In this document: piece by piece, positions 35,739 to 43,447 of the stretch | Layout of the letters: each line of letters opens with the position of its first letter | Position numbering within the stretch: position 1 is the stretch's first letter | Source: an uncultured Phascolarctobacterium sp. | GTDB lineage: Bacteria > Bacillota > Negativicutes > Acidaminococcales > Acidaminococcaceae | Reading direction: 5' to 3' | DNA length: 64,000 nucleotides | Assembly: GCF_900770955.1 (NCBI RefSeq) | Contig: NZ_CAAGLX010000026.1 | Span: 1-64,000 of the forward strand | Notes under the pieces: model-generated | What the model was told of the DNA's origin: nothing | Databases searched by the model: none | What the model saw: the letters and a program-made list of their open reading frames with translations, nothing else | Position numbers and translations under genes: made by a program

Positions 35739-36779
35739 ATGTTTAAAAGAATTTTAGTTGCCGCTATGCTAGCCTTTATTCCACTTCATGTCAGCAGTCC
35801 GACCGAAGCAGCGGTGCAGGCGGAAATGTCAGTTGCAAATAATCAGGTATCCGTACAGCAATCCAAGCAGCTTTTTAACGATGAGAAAAATGCCATTTCT
35901 ATGCTGATGCCTGCAGGCTTTTTGACTAAAGGTGAGTATACGCCCGATAATGAGAAAATTTTTCAAGTAAACTATTCTAATGTGCAAATGTTTATCTATG
36001 TAACTCCTATAGATAAATCTGGTCCTAATTCTGCTAAATTTATAGATGAAGTACTTGCTGAACTGAAGAAGGAAATAGCTACAGAAAAGGATGCTGAGCT
36101 TATAGAAAACAAAATTATTAAGCTGGATGGCAGAAAAACACTGCATGTTGTCAGCAAAATTAATGCCCAGCCTAAAGCACCTGATTTTATAATGGATAAA
36201 TATACTCTTTTTACTCCTAATGATATGATTGATTTTCGTTTCAATATTGAGGCTGACTATTATGAAAAATTCAAGGCATCAACCATGAATGAGATGATTG
36301 CTTCTATTAAGATTGGTACTAAATGGAAACGTTTTGCTACTCCTGACAATAGGTATAGCTATGAGCTGCCGGAAGATGTGTATAATGCAGGAGCTGCCTT
36401 TGACCATCAAATGTTAGGTAGTAATGATGATATGATGACGGGCATTATGGTGCAGAAAATAGCTGATAATCCTAAATATTCCTATTATCCGCAATCTCTT
36501 GCTAATCTTTCGGCTGCAGAGCAGGCTGATTTAGATAAAAAGATTATTAAGCAGTTAAAATCAGAGGTCAGAACAGCAAGAAATATCAAAAATGAATTTA
36601 CTGTTGTAAATAATTTACCATGTATTAAAAGCAGCTTTGATGATGTTACCAGTCACAGTATTGCCTATATTTTTATACAGGACGGAAATTACATTTCCTA
36701 TGACTATATTTTCAATGCCAAGTTGGCTTCTAAACTGGCTCCTGTACTGGAACGCTCGGTAAATTCTATTAAATTTTAA
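35739..36779 (+). CDS. Exported two-repeat protein of unknown function
   Basis: I do not recognise the family by name. The 346-residue protein has a signal peptide ending near PTEAA. Two halves look like diverged copies of one domain: about residues 45-195 and 205-346. Both begin with a phrase like ISMLMPAGF or YSYELPEDV and end with a helix followed by IASIKIG or VNSIKF. The pattern resembles PsbP/Mog1-like alpha-beta domains. It should sit in the periplasm. Codons are AT-richer than neighbours, suggesting lower expression or transfer. Confidence 0.65.
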   Translation: MFKRILVAAMLAFIPLHVSSPTEAAVQAEMSVANNQVSVQQSKQLFNDEKNAISMLMPAGFLTKGEYTPDNEKIFQVNYSNVQMFIYVTPIDKSGPNSAKFIDEVLAELKKEIATEKDAELIENKIIKLDGRKTLHVVSKINAQPKAPDFIMDKYTLFTPNDMIDFRFNIEADYYEKFKASTMNEMIASIKIGTKWKRFATPDNRYSYELPEDVYNAGAAFDHQMLGSNDDMMTGIMVQKIADNPKYSYYPQSLANLSAAEQADLDKKIIKQLKSEVRTARNIKNEFTVVNNLPCIKSSFDDVTSHSIAYIFIQDGNYISYDYIFNAKLASKLAPVLERSVNSIKF

Positions 36780-36881
36780 TCCCTTGGCTAAAAGTGTAAG
36801 TCTTGGAGAAAGTGTATTTTTCTAATGACAGAAATATGCTATACTTAAAGAAAAACTAATCTTAAAATCGTGAGGTAGAAT

Positions 36882-38105
36882 ATGCGTAAATATGCAAAAT
36901 TTTTCGTAACCCCGAAGGGAGAGCGCGCTGCACGCGGCGGTCATCCCTGGGTGTTTGGTGAAGAGGTAACTAAAATTGAAGGCGATTATGCCAACGGTGA
37001 TTTGGTGGATGTTGTAACGTCCAAGGGCAAATATTTGGGCACCGGTTTTGTGAACGACTGTTCCAAAATCCGTGTGCGTATTATTTCCACCAATACTAAT
37101 GATAAGTTTGACGAAGCCTTTTGGGAGCGCCGTCTGCGCTATGCGCTGGATTACCGCCTGACGGTTATGGGCGAGCGTGATTTTAACTGCTGCCGCCTGA
37201 TTTTCGGCGAAGCGGATATGTTCCCCGGCCTGACCGTGGACCGCTATAATGATTTGCTGGTAACGCAAACACTGTCCTTGGGCATTGAAATGCGTAAGCA
37301 GATGCTGTTTGAGCTGCTGATTAAAATTCTGCGCGAGATGGGACAGGAAATCCGCGGTCTGTATGAGCGCAATGACGTAAGAATACGCCTGCTGGAGGGC
37401 ATGGAGGAGGGCAAGCACTGGTTTGCTACCGATTTGTGCCCCGAGCTCGGCGCTGTGACTACCGAGATTGTCGAAAACGGCATCGAATATACGGTTGATG
37501 TAGAAAACGGCCAAAAGACAGGCTTTTTCCTCGACCAGAAGTATAACCGTCAGGCGATTGCCAAAATTGCCAAGGGCAAGCATGTGCTGGACTGCTTTAC
37601 CCACACCGGATCCTTTGCGCTGAATGCTGCCAAGGGCGGCGCTGCCAGCGTTACCGCGGTTGATATCAGTGCGGAGGCAGTGCAGATGGCAGAGCATAAC
37701 GCTGCGATTAACGATTGCTCCGATGTTATGCACGGCCTGCAGGCCAATGTTTTTGATTTGCTGAGCGATTTGTTCAACAAGCATTCCCGTGAATATGACT
37801 TTATTATTCTGGACCCGCCGGCGTTCACCAAATCCGGCAGCACGGTGAAGAATGCGATTCGCGGCTATAAGGAAATTAACCTGAAGGCGATGAAGTTGCT
37901 GCCGCGCGGCGGTTATCTGGCAACCTGCTCCTGCTCGCACTTCATGAAGGAGGAGCTGTTCGTGAAGATGCTGCAGGACGCTGCGCATGACGCCAATGTT
38001 TCTCTGCGTCAGATTGAAGCACGCCAGCAATCTCCGGATCATCCGATTCTGTGGCAGGTGCCGGAAACAAATTATCTCAAATTCTATATCTTCCAGGTAG
38101 TATAA
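36882..38105 (+). CDS. PUA-domain class I rRNA methyltransferase (RlmI-like)
   Basis: The 407-residue protein matches the RlmI/YccW family, which makes 5-methylcytosine in 23S rRNA. The N-terminal PUA domain (about 1-75, GGHPWVFGEEV) is followed by the SAM-binding domain with LDCFTHTGSFAL as motif I, LDPPAFTKS as motif IV and the catalytic Cys region ATCSCSHFM. A role in ribosome maturation is known for the family; the exact rRNA base is not proven here. Confidence 0.92.
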   Translation: MRKYAKFFVTPKGERAARGGHPWVFGEEVTKIEGDYANGDLVDVVTSKGKYLGTGFVNDCSKIRVRIISTNTNDKFDEAFWERRLRYALDYRLTVMGERDFNCCRLIFGEADMFPGLTVDRYNDLLVTQTLSLGIEMRKQMLFELLIKILREMGQEIRGLYERNDVRIRLLEGMEEGKHWFATDLCPELGAVTTEIVENGIEYTVDVENGQKTGFFLDQKYNRQAIAKIAKGKHVLDCFTHTGSFALNAAKGGAASVTAVDISAEAVQMAEHNAAINDCSDVMHGLQANVFDLLSDLFNKHSREYDFIILDPPAFTKSGSTVKNAIRGYKEINLKAMKLLPRGGYLATCSCSHFMKEELFVKMLQDAAHDANVSLRQIEARQQSPDHPILWQVPETNYLKFYIFQVV

Positions 38106-38147
38106 AAACTCAGTCTAAAAATATGCTGCTGTTAAGGGGGCGTTATT

Positions 38148-39311
38148 GTGCAGGCTTTAGAGGGTATTCGTGTGCTTGATTTGTCGCGGTTGCTGCCGGG
38201 ACCGTATTGTACTATGCTGTTGGCCGATTTCGGCGCAGAGGTTATCAAAATCGAAGAACCGGGACGAGGAGATTATGCCCGCAGCTTTCCGCCGTTTTTA
38301 AAGGATTTCGGTTACTGGCATCTGCAGCTGAACCGCAATAAAAAGAGCGTAGTGCTTAACTTGAAATCAGATGCGGGACGCCGGACGTTTCTGGAGCTGG
38401 TGAAAACCGCCGACGTGGTGGTGGAAAGCTATCGCCCGGGTGTGCTGACGAAGCTGGGGATTGACTATGCGGCGGCGAAGGCTGTGAACCCGCGCATTAT
38501 CTACTGCTCGCTGACAGGCTACGGCAAAAAAGGCCCCTTGGCTAAGCAGGCTGACCATGATATAGGCTATGTGAGCCTGGCAGGCATTACCGCTATGAGC
38601 GGCGAGGCGCAGGGCAAGCCGGCGATTCCGGGAGTACTGATGGCGGATATGAATGCGTCGATGGCGGCAGGCATGAGCATTATGATTGCGCTGCGCCATG
38701 CACAGATGACGGGTGAGGGACAGGAGATAGATATTTCCCTGTACAACGTGGCAATGACGCTGATGCCCGGTGCTGCGAGCCTGTACTTCGGCAGTGGCTT
38801 TGTGGCGGAGCGTGGCAATAACTGGCTGACGGGGGCTAACGCCAACTATAACATTTATGCGACAAAGGAAGGACGTTATCTTGCTGTAGGCTGTCTGGAA
38901 AAGAAGTTCTGGAGCAACCTGTGCGCTGTGCTTGAGCGCCCCGATATGACGGACCTGGTAGATGATGATGCTAACCACGCTTACTTAAAGCAGCAGCTGA
39001 CGCTGGAATTTGTCAAGCATACGCTGCCCGAATGGGAAGTGCTGCTGGAGGGCAAGGATACCTGCGTAACGCCGGTGCTGGATTTTGCCGAGGCGGTGGA
39101 CGCACAGCAGACCAAAGCCAACGAGATGGTGCTGGACGTAGAGGATGCAGAGCTTGGCAGCTACCGGCAGCTGGGCTTTGCCATGAAGCTGAGCGCAACG
39201 CCGGCGGCGCTGAAAAAGCGTGCGCCACGCCTGGGCGAGGACACGCAGCAGGTGCTGTCGCAGGCGATTGCTGACGAAAAACTGCTGGCGGAAGCATTGC
39301 AGACGAAATAA
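38148..39311 (+). CDS. CaiB/BaiF-type (family III) CoA transferase
   Basis: The 387-residue protein has the class III CoA-transferase pattern: IRVLDLSRLLPGPYC, FGAEVIKIEEPGRGD, LNRNKKSVVLNLK and the catalytic Asp in LMADMNAS. Such enzymes move CoA between carboxylic acids such as carnitine, oxalate, bile acids or succinate-derived acids. No racemase or ligase partner is adjacent, so the substrate is open. Translation probably starts at GTG 38148 behind AAGGGGG. Confidence 0.9.
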   Translation: MQALEGIRVLDLSRLLPGPYCTMLLADFGAEVIKIEEPGRGDYARSFPPFLKDFGYWHLQLNRNKKSVVLNLKSDAGRRTFLELVKTADVVVESYRPGVLTKLGIDYAAAKAVNPRIIYCSLTGYGKKGPLAKQADHDIGYVSLAGITAMSGEAQGKPAIPGVLMADMNASMAAGMSIMIALRHAQMTGEGQEIDISLYNVAMTLMPGAASLYFGSGFVAERGNNWLTGANANYNIYATKEGRYLAVGCLEKKFWSNLCAVLERPDMTDLVDDDANHAYLKQQLTLEFVKHTLPEWEVLLEGKDTCVTPVLDFAEAVDAQQTKANEMVLDVEDAELGSYRQLGFAMKLSATPAALKKRAPRLGEDTQQVLSQAIADEKLLAEALQTK

Positions 39312-39316
39312 AAAAT

Positions 39317-39348
39317 GACCTCCTGAATTTTCAGGAGGTCGGTTTTTT
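39317..39348. terminator. Bidirectional rho-independent terminator
   Basis: GACCTCCTGA / TCAGGAGGTC stem with T run on one side and A run on the other, between convergent genes. Confidence 0.85.
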
Positions 39349-39371
39349 ATGTTACGATGTTTTCAGCAGGC

Positions 39372-40568
39372 TTATTTTTCTACGCGGCCGGGATATGCTT
39401 TGAGTGCTTCGCCCAGAATGTAGATAGCGCGTTCCAAATCCTCGCTCTTTAATACATAAGCAAGGCGTGCTTCGTTGATGCCGCTGCCAGGGGTGTTGTA
39501 GAAGCCGTTGCCGGGAGCAAACATAACGGTTTCGCCGTCGATAGCGAAGTTTTCCAGAGTCCAGATAGCAAATTTTTCTGCATCGTCAACAGGCATGTTA
39601 ACCATGATGTAGAAAGCGCCCTTCGGGTCGGAAGCCTTTACGCCGGGGAGCTTTTGCAGTGCTGCAACGATGGTGTCGCGACGTTTTTTGTACTCTTTAT
39701 TAACCTCTTCCAGATAGCTTGACGGAGTGGTGTATAAAGCTGCTGCGCCGACCTGCTCCAGAATCGGGCTACACAGACGAGCCTGGCAGCATTTGATAAT
39801 CTGCTTGCTGAGCTCTTTGTTTTTGCTGATGATACAGCCGATACGCGCACCGCAGGCACTGTAGCGCTTGGAAACGGAATCGATGATGATCAGGTTGTCG
39901 TCCAGCTCGGGCATGGTGCCGAAGCTACGATATGCGCCGTCATAAACGAATTCACGGTATACCTCGTCAGCGATTAAAGCCAGGTTATGCTTGCGCACGA
40001 TGCGGGAAATCATGTCCTGCTCTTCTTCGGTATAAACTACGCCGGTAGGATTGCCGGGGTTGGTGAGCAGAATTGCTTTGGTTTTCGGAGTGATGTGCTT
40101 TTCGATTTCTTCTTCGCTGGGCAGGTGGTAGCCGTTTTCTACACTGGTAGGAACAGCGTTGATTTTAGCGCCGAACTCCTTGCAGAAGGTGGTGTAGTTA
40201 GCGTAGAAGGGTTCGAAAACCATGATTTCGTCGCCGGGGTCGCACAGAGCCATAACTGCGAAAATCAGGGCTTCACTGCCGCCGTTGGTAACGAAAATAT
40301 CTTCAATAGCATAATCCATGCCTTTTTCTGCATAATATTTCTGTACAGCCTTTAAGAGGAACATTTCGCCCTTGGAATTGCTGTAGGCGATTACCGGTGC
40401 CTGGAATTCACGCACGCTGTCCATGAATTGTGCCGGAGTGGCAATATCAGGCTGGCCGATGTTCAGATGATAAACCTTTTTACCTGCAGCCTTGGCTGCA
40501 TCAGCATACGGCGACAGCTTTCTGATAGGAGATGCTGTCAGGCTTTGAATACGTTGAGAAAGTATCAT
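39372..40568 (-). CDS. PLP-dependent class I aminotransferase
   Basis: The 398-residue fold-type I aminotransferase has NIGQPDI near the N-terminus, NPGNPTGVVYT, DEVYREFVYDG and the Schiff-base lysine in SVSKRYSACGARIG. It resembles aspartate/aromatic or alanine-type enzymes of the Ib subgroup; the exact amino acid cannot be called. Upstream lies a decayed transporter gene. Confidence 0.9.
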   Translation of the reverse strand: MILSQRIQSLTASPIRKLSPYADAAKAAGKKVYHLNIGQPDIATPAQFMDSVREFQAPVIAYSNSKGEMFLLKAVQKYYAEKGMDYAIEDIFVTNGGSEALIFAVMALCDPGDEIMVFEPFYANYTTFCKEFGAKINAVPTSVENGYHLPSEEEIEKHITPKTKAILLTNPGNPTGVVYTEEEQDMISRIVRKHNLALIADEVYREFVYDGAYRSFGTMPELDDNLIIIDSVSKRYSACGARIGCIISKNKELSKQIIKCCQARLCSPILEQVGAAALYTTPSSYLEEVNKEYKKRRDTIVAALQKLPGVKASDPKGAFYIMVNMPVDDAEKFAIWTLENFAIDGETVMFAPGNGFYNTPGSGINEARLAYVLKSEDLERAIYILGEALKAYPGRVEK

Positions 40569-40698
40569 GAAAAAAACTCCTTGCTGTTATAGTTTGTTTT
40601 GGAGCAGTTGTAACTGCTTTGTCTATTATAGCACAGATTTTGCCGAGATTGTATATAGTAAAATATTAATACTGTATACATTTGCCTTTTTCATGTAA

Positions 40699-41338
40699 GC
40701 ACTTTTTGAAGAAACAGTTTGGCAAGCGGCCTACATGTATTATGCGAGCGGCAAGCATCCACTGGCAGGTATCGGTGCTTCCTTCGCCGGTATTGCCGGT
40801 GCCTTCGCTGCTAACTATACTCCGTCCGCTATTGACCCGGTTATCCAGGGCTTCACCCAGAGCGCTGCGCAGATTATCGACCCGTCCTATCAGGTTAACG
40901 TACTCTGCAACTATTTCTACGCTTTCGGTGCGACCTTCCTCGTAATCCCCAGCTGCTGGTGGGTAACGGAAAAAATTGTAGAGCCGTGGCTGTGGAAAAA
41001 CTGCCCGCTTGATGATGATATCGAAGTGGGCGATTCTGGCACCTATCTTCGTACCGATGCTGATGGCTGTGGGCATTGCGCCGGAGCTGACTCAGGTTGC
41101 TTTCCGCGTAAGTGATTCTGCGGTTAACGTTGTAACTCCGATGTTTGCGTTCTATCCGCTGATTATCCTTTACTGCCAGAAGTATGTGAAGAGCGCCGGT
41201 ATCGGTACGCTCAGCTCCCTCATGCTGCCGTACACTATTACGCTGCTGGTTACTTTGACGATAATGCTGTATGCTTTCTGGTTCCTTGATATTCCGCTAG
41301 GCTTACAGGCTGACTACGTGTACCCGCGTAGGGTGTAG
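40699..41338 (+). pseudogene. AbgT-family (p-aminobenzoyl-glutamate) transporter, decayed
   Basis: From 40699 the frame reads ALFEETVWQAAYMYYASGKH and on through GIGASFAGIAGAFAANY, IIDPSYQVN and WWVTEKIVEP, which is the middle of an AbgT transporter. After about position 41030 the similarity jumps to the C-terminal part (APIFVPMLMAVGIAPELTQ, then SAVNVVTPMFAFYP) in a different frame, ending at 41338. The 5' part and a large internal segment are missing. AbgT proteins export or import aminobenzoyl compounds. Confidence 0.88.
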
Positions 41339-41350
41339 GGCTTGAGGAGA

Positions 41351-41539
41351 TACCCCTCTGTCAGCTACGCTGACATTTCCCCTTACAGGGGAAACTTATT
41401 AGCAGAACCTCCGGTAGTACATCGGATATGCTCTCCCTGTAAGGGAGAGGTGCCGAGCTTGCTCGGCGGAGAGGGTATTAGAGTACGGAGAGGTGCCGAG
41501 CTTGCTCGGCGGAGAGGGTATCAGAGTATGGAGAGGGTA
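41351..41539 (+). repeat. MITE-like palindromic element, copy A
   Basis: Bounded by TACCCCTCTGTCAGC at the left and GAGAGGGTA at the right, with imperfect terminal inverted repeats. Internal hairpins include GTCAGC-TAC-GCTGAC and TCCCCTTACAGGGGA. The right-hand unit GAGAGGTGCCGAGC to GGAGAGGGTAT is present twice. Related copies lie at 50999-51191 and 54440-54589. Confidence 0.8.
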
Positions 41540-41573
41540 AATATTTTGTTTTTATGAAAGAAGGTCTTTGAAA

Positions 41574-42818
41574 ATGTCTATTCAAGAACGTTTGACTGAA
41601 CGCTTTTTACGTTACGCTGCCGTAACCTCCCAAAGCAAGGAGGGCTGTGCTGTTGTTCCCAGTACTCCCGGCCAATGGGATATGGCTAAGCTGCTGAAGG
41701 AGGATTTGGCTGAGCTTGGCCTTGTAGACTTGGAAATCAGTGAATTCTGCGTACTGACCGGCCGTCTGCCGGCTAACCTGCCTGCAGGCCACGCTCCCGT
41801 GCCGAATGTTGGCTGGGTTGCGCACATGGATACCGTTGACGTAAACCTTTCTCCCGAGGTACATCCGCAGCTTGTGAAAAATTATCAGGGCGGTGATGTA
41901 CTGCTGAACGCTGAAAAACAAATTTATATTAAAGTAAGCGAGCATCCCGAGCTGAACAAATATATCGGCAGCGACCTCATTACCAGCGACGGCACTTCTG
42001 TACTGGGCGCAGATAACAAGGCTGCCGTTGCCAACCTGATGGTTGCTTTGGAAACCATTGTTAAGGAAGGCCGTCCGCACGGCGAAATTTATGTAGCCTT
42101 TGTTCCGGATGAAGAGGTTGGCCTCTGCGGTTCCAAGAAGATGGATTTCAGCAAGTTCCCGGTTGAATTTGCTTATACCATTGACTGCTGCGAGCTGGGC
42201 GAGGTTGTTTACCAGACATTTAACGCAGGCAGCGCATGCATCAAAATCAAGGGCGTAACCGCACATCCGATGTCCGCCAAGAACACTCTCGTGAACCCGT
42301 CTTTGGTTGCTGTTGATATCATCAACTGCTTCGACAGAATGCAGACTCCGGAGCACACCGAGGGCACCGAAGGCTTTATCTGGGTGCAGGCAATTAAATC
42401 TAACGCTGCGGAAGCAACTCTGGATATCAAAATCCGCGATCATAACAAAAAAATGTATGAAGCACGCAAGGAGTTCATCCGTCATGCTGTGGAATATGTA
42501 CAGGCCAAGAATCCGAAGGCCGGCATTGAGCTGACTATCACCGACGTTTACGGCAATATCGCCGATGCGCTGAACGATGATAACAGAAAATGCGTAGAGT
42601 ACATTTTCGAGGCTATGAAGGAGCTGGATATCGAGCCGAAGGATATCGCTATGCGTGGCGGTACCGATGGTTCCTTTATTTCCACCAAGGGTATTCCTAC
42701 TCCCAACTATTTCACCGGTGCACATAACTTCCACTCCAATTGCGAATTTATGCCGATGGATGCAGTGGAAAAATCCTGCCTGATGACTTTGAAGCTGGTT
42801 GAGCTGATTACCAAATAA
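41574..42818 (+). CDS. pepT: Peptidase T (tripeptide aminopeptidase)
   Basis: The 414-residue M20-family zinc aminopeptidase releases the N-terminal residue from tripeptides in the cytoplasm. Metal-ligand regions are VAHMDTVD, SVLGADNKAA, VPDEEVG and AHNFHSNCE at the C-terminus. ATG 41574 is preceded by AAGAAGG; a TTG two codons upstream is in frame but poorer. Length is normal. Confidence 0.95.
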   Translation: MSIQERLTERFLRYAAVTSQSKEGCAVVPSTPGQWDMAKLLKEDLAELGLVDLEISEFCVLTGRLPANLPAGHAPVPNVGWVAHMDTVDVNLSPEVHPQLVKNYQGGDVLLNAEKQIYIKVSEHPELNKYIGSDLITSDGTSVLGADNKAAVANLMVALETIVKEGRPHGEIYVAFVPDEEVGLCGSKKMDFSKFPVEFAYTIDCCELGEVVYQTFNAGSACIKIKGVTAHPMSAKNTLVNPSLVAVDIINCFDRMQTPEHTEGTEGFIWVQAIKSNAAEATLDIKIRDHNKKMYEARKEFIRHAVEYVQAKNPKAGIELTITDVYGNIADALNDDNRKCVEYIFEAMKELDIEPKDIAMRGGTDGSFISTKGIPTPNYFTGAHNFHSNCEFMPMDAVEKSCLMTLKLVELITK

Positions 42819-42825
42819 AAAATGC

Positions 42826-42854
42826 TTGACAAATGCGTCGCTTTACTGTAAAAT
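42826..42854 (+). promoter_or_regulatory. tRNA-Ala promoter
   Basis: TTGACA (42826-42831) and TAAAAT (42849-42854) with a 17-base spacer, about 39 bases before the tRNA. Confidence 0.85.
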
Positions 42855-42892
42855 CTTACTTGTTTCCGACGCAAATGTGCAAGAAGCCTATT

Positions 42893-42968
42893 GGGGGCGT
42901 AGCTCAGCTGGGAGAGCACCTGCCTTGCAAGCAGGGGGTCAGGAGTTCGATTCTCCTCGTCTCCACCA
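42893..42968 (+). tRNA. tRNA-Ala (anticodon TGC)
   Basis: The 76 bases fold as a full cloverleaf: acceptor GGGGGCG / CGTCTCC, D arm GCTC-AGCTGGGA-GAGC, anticodon loop TTGCAAG with TGC, T arm with GTTCGATTC, and an encoded CCA end. A terminator hairpin follows at once. Confidence 0.97.
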
Positions 42969-43275
42969 ATCGCCAATTAGCGGTCTTACTTTGGTAAGAC
43001 CGCTTTTTTGTATGAAAAAAAGACGCCCATGCATATGAGCGTCTGCCTAAATTGTTTAATTGCTCAGCAGCCTTCGTTTTCCTCCCATTCCTCGCTGTTT
43101 TCGTTGATGTACCATGTAAAAGGTAAAGAATCAGCAGTAATATAGGCAGCAGCACAAGAAAATAGCCTAATGATGTATGCGTAAAAATCAGAATAACGAG
43201 CGTTAAAAGGAGCATTAAAGCTATAAGGGCAATCATCTTTTTTATGTTATTGCAAAAGCTGTCGATAAAATTCAT
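42904..43275 (-). CDS. Small two-helix membrane protein, C-terminus doubtful
   Basis: The frame from ATG 43275 (MNFIDSFCNNIKKMIALIAL) has AGGTG eight bases upstream and two hydrophobic segments, about residues 15-30 and 35-52. It then becomes basic and continues through the tRNA terminator and the antisense strand of the tRNA gene, giving TRRIELLTPCLQG, a known artefact of antisense tRNA. The genuine protein may be only the first 60-100 residues. I do not recognise the family. Confidence 0.4.
   Translation of the reverse strand: MNFIDSFCNNIKKMIALIALMLLLTLVILIFTHTSLGYFLVLLPILLLILYLLHGTSTKTARNGRKTKAAEQLNNLGRRSYAWASFFHTKKRSYQSKTANWRLVETRRIELLTPCLQGRCSPS
42979..43009 (+). terminator. Rho-independent terminator after tRNA-Ala
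   Basis: AGCGGTCTTAC / GTAAGACCGCT perfect 11-bp stem and six T. Confidence 0.9.
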
Positions 43276-43356
43276 GGCACGCACCTCACTTTTATCTACA
43301 TTATAGCATGTCTGAAAATTTCCAGTAAAAAATCTCAAAAAATCTGCAAAAATGGC

Positions 43357-43396
43357 TTGAATATGCTCTTTAAATGTGATATAGTATACACTATAT
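43357..43396 (+). promoter_or_regulatory. ppsA promoter with operator-like palindrome
   Basis: TTGAAT (43357-43362) and TATAGT (43380-43385) have a 17-base spacer. ATATAGT-ATAC-ACTATAT (43379-43396) is an inverted repeat covering the -10 box and start point, so a repressor could act here. Confidence 0.6.
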
Positions 43397-43447
43397 TAAG
43401 GACATATCCTGAAACAAAGTATAGTATTTTAAAAGGAGCAAATTATT

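Noticed and set aside
42904..42970. Genuine protein end with TRRIELLTPCLQG
   Set aside because: This peptide is the antisense translation of the tRNA-Ala gene, a well-known annotation artefact; kept only as a doubtful C-terminus.
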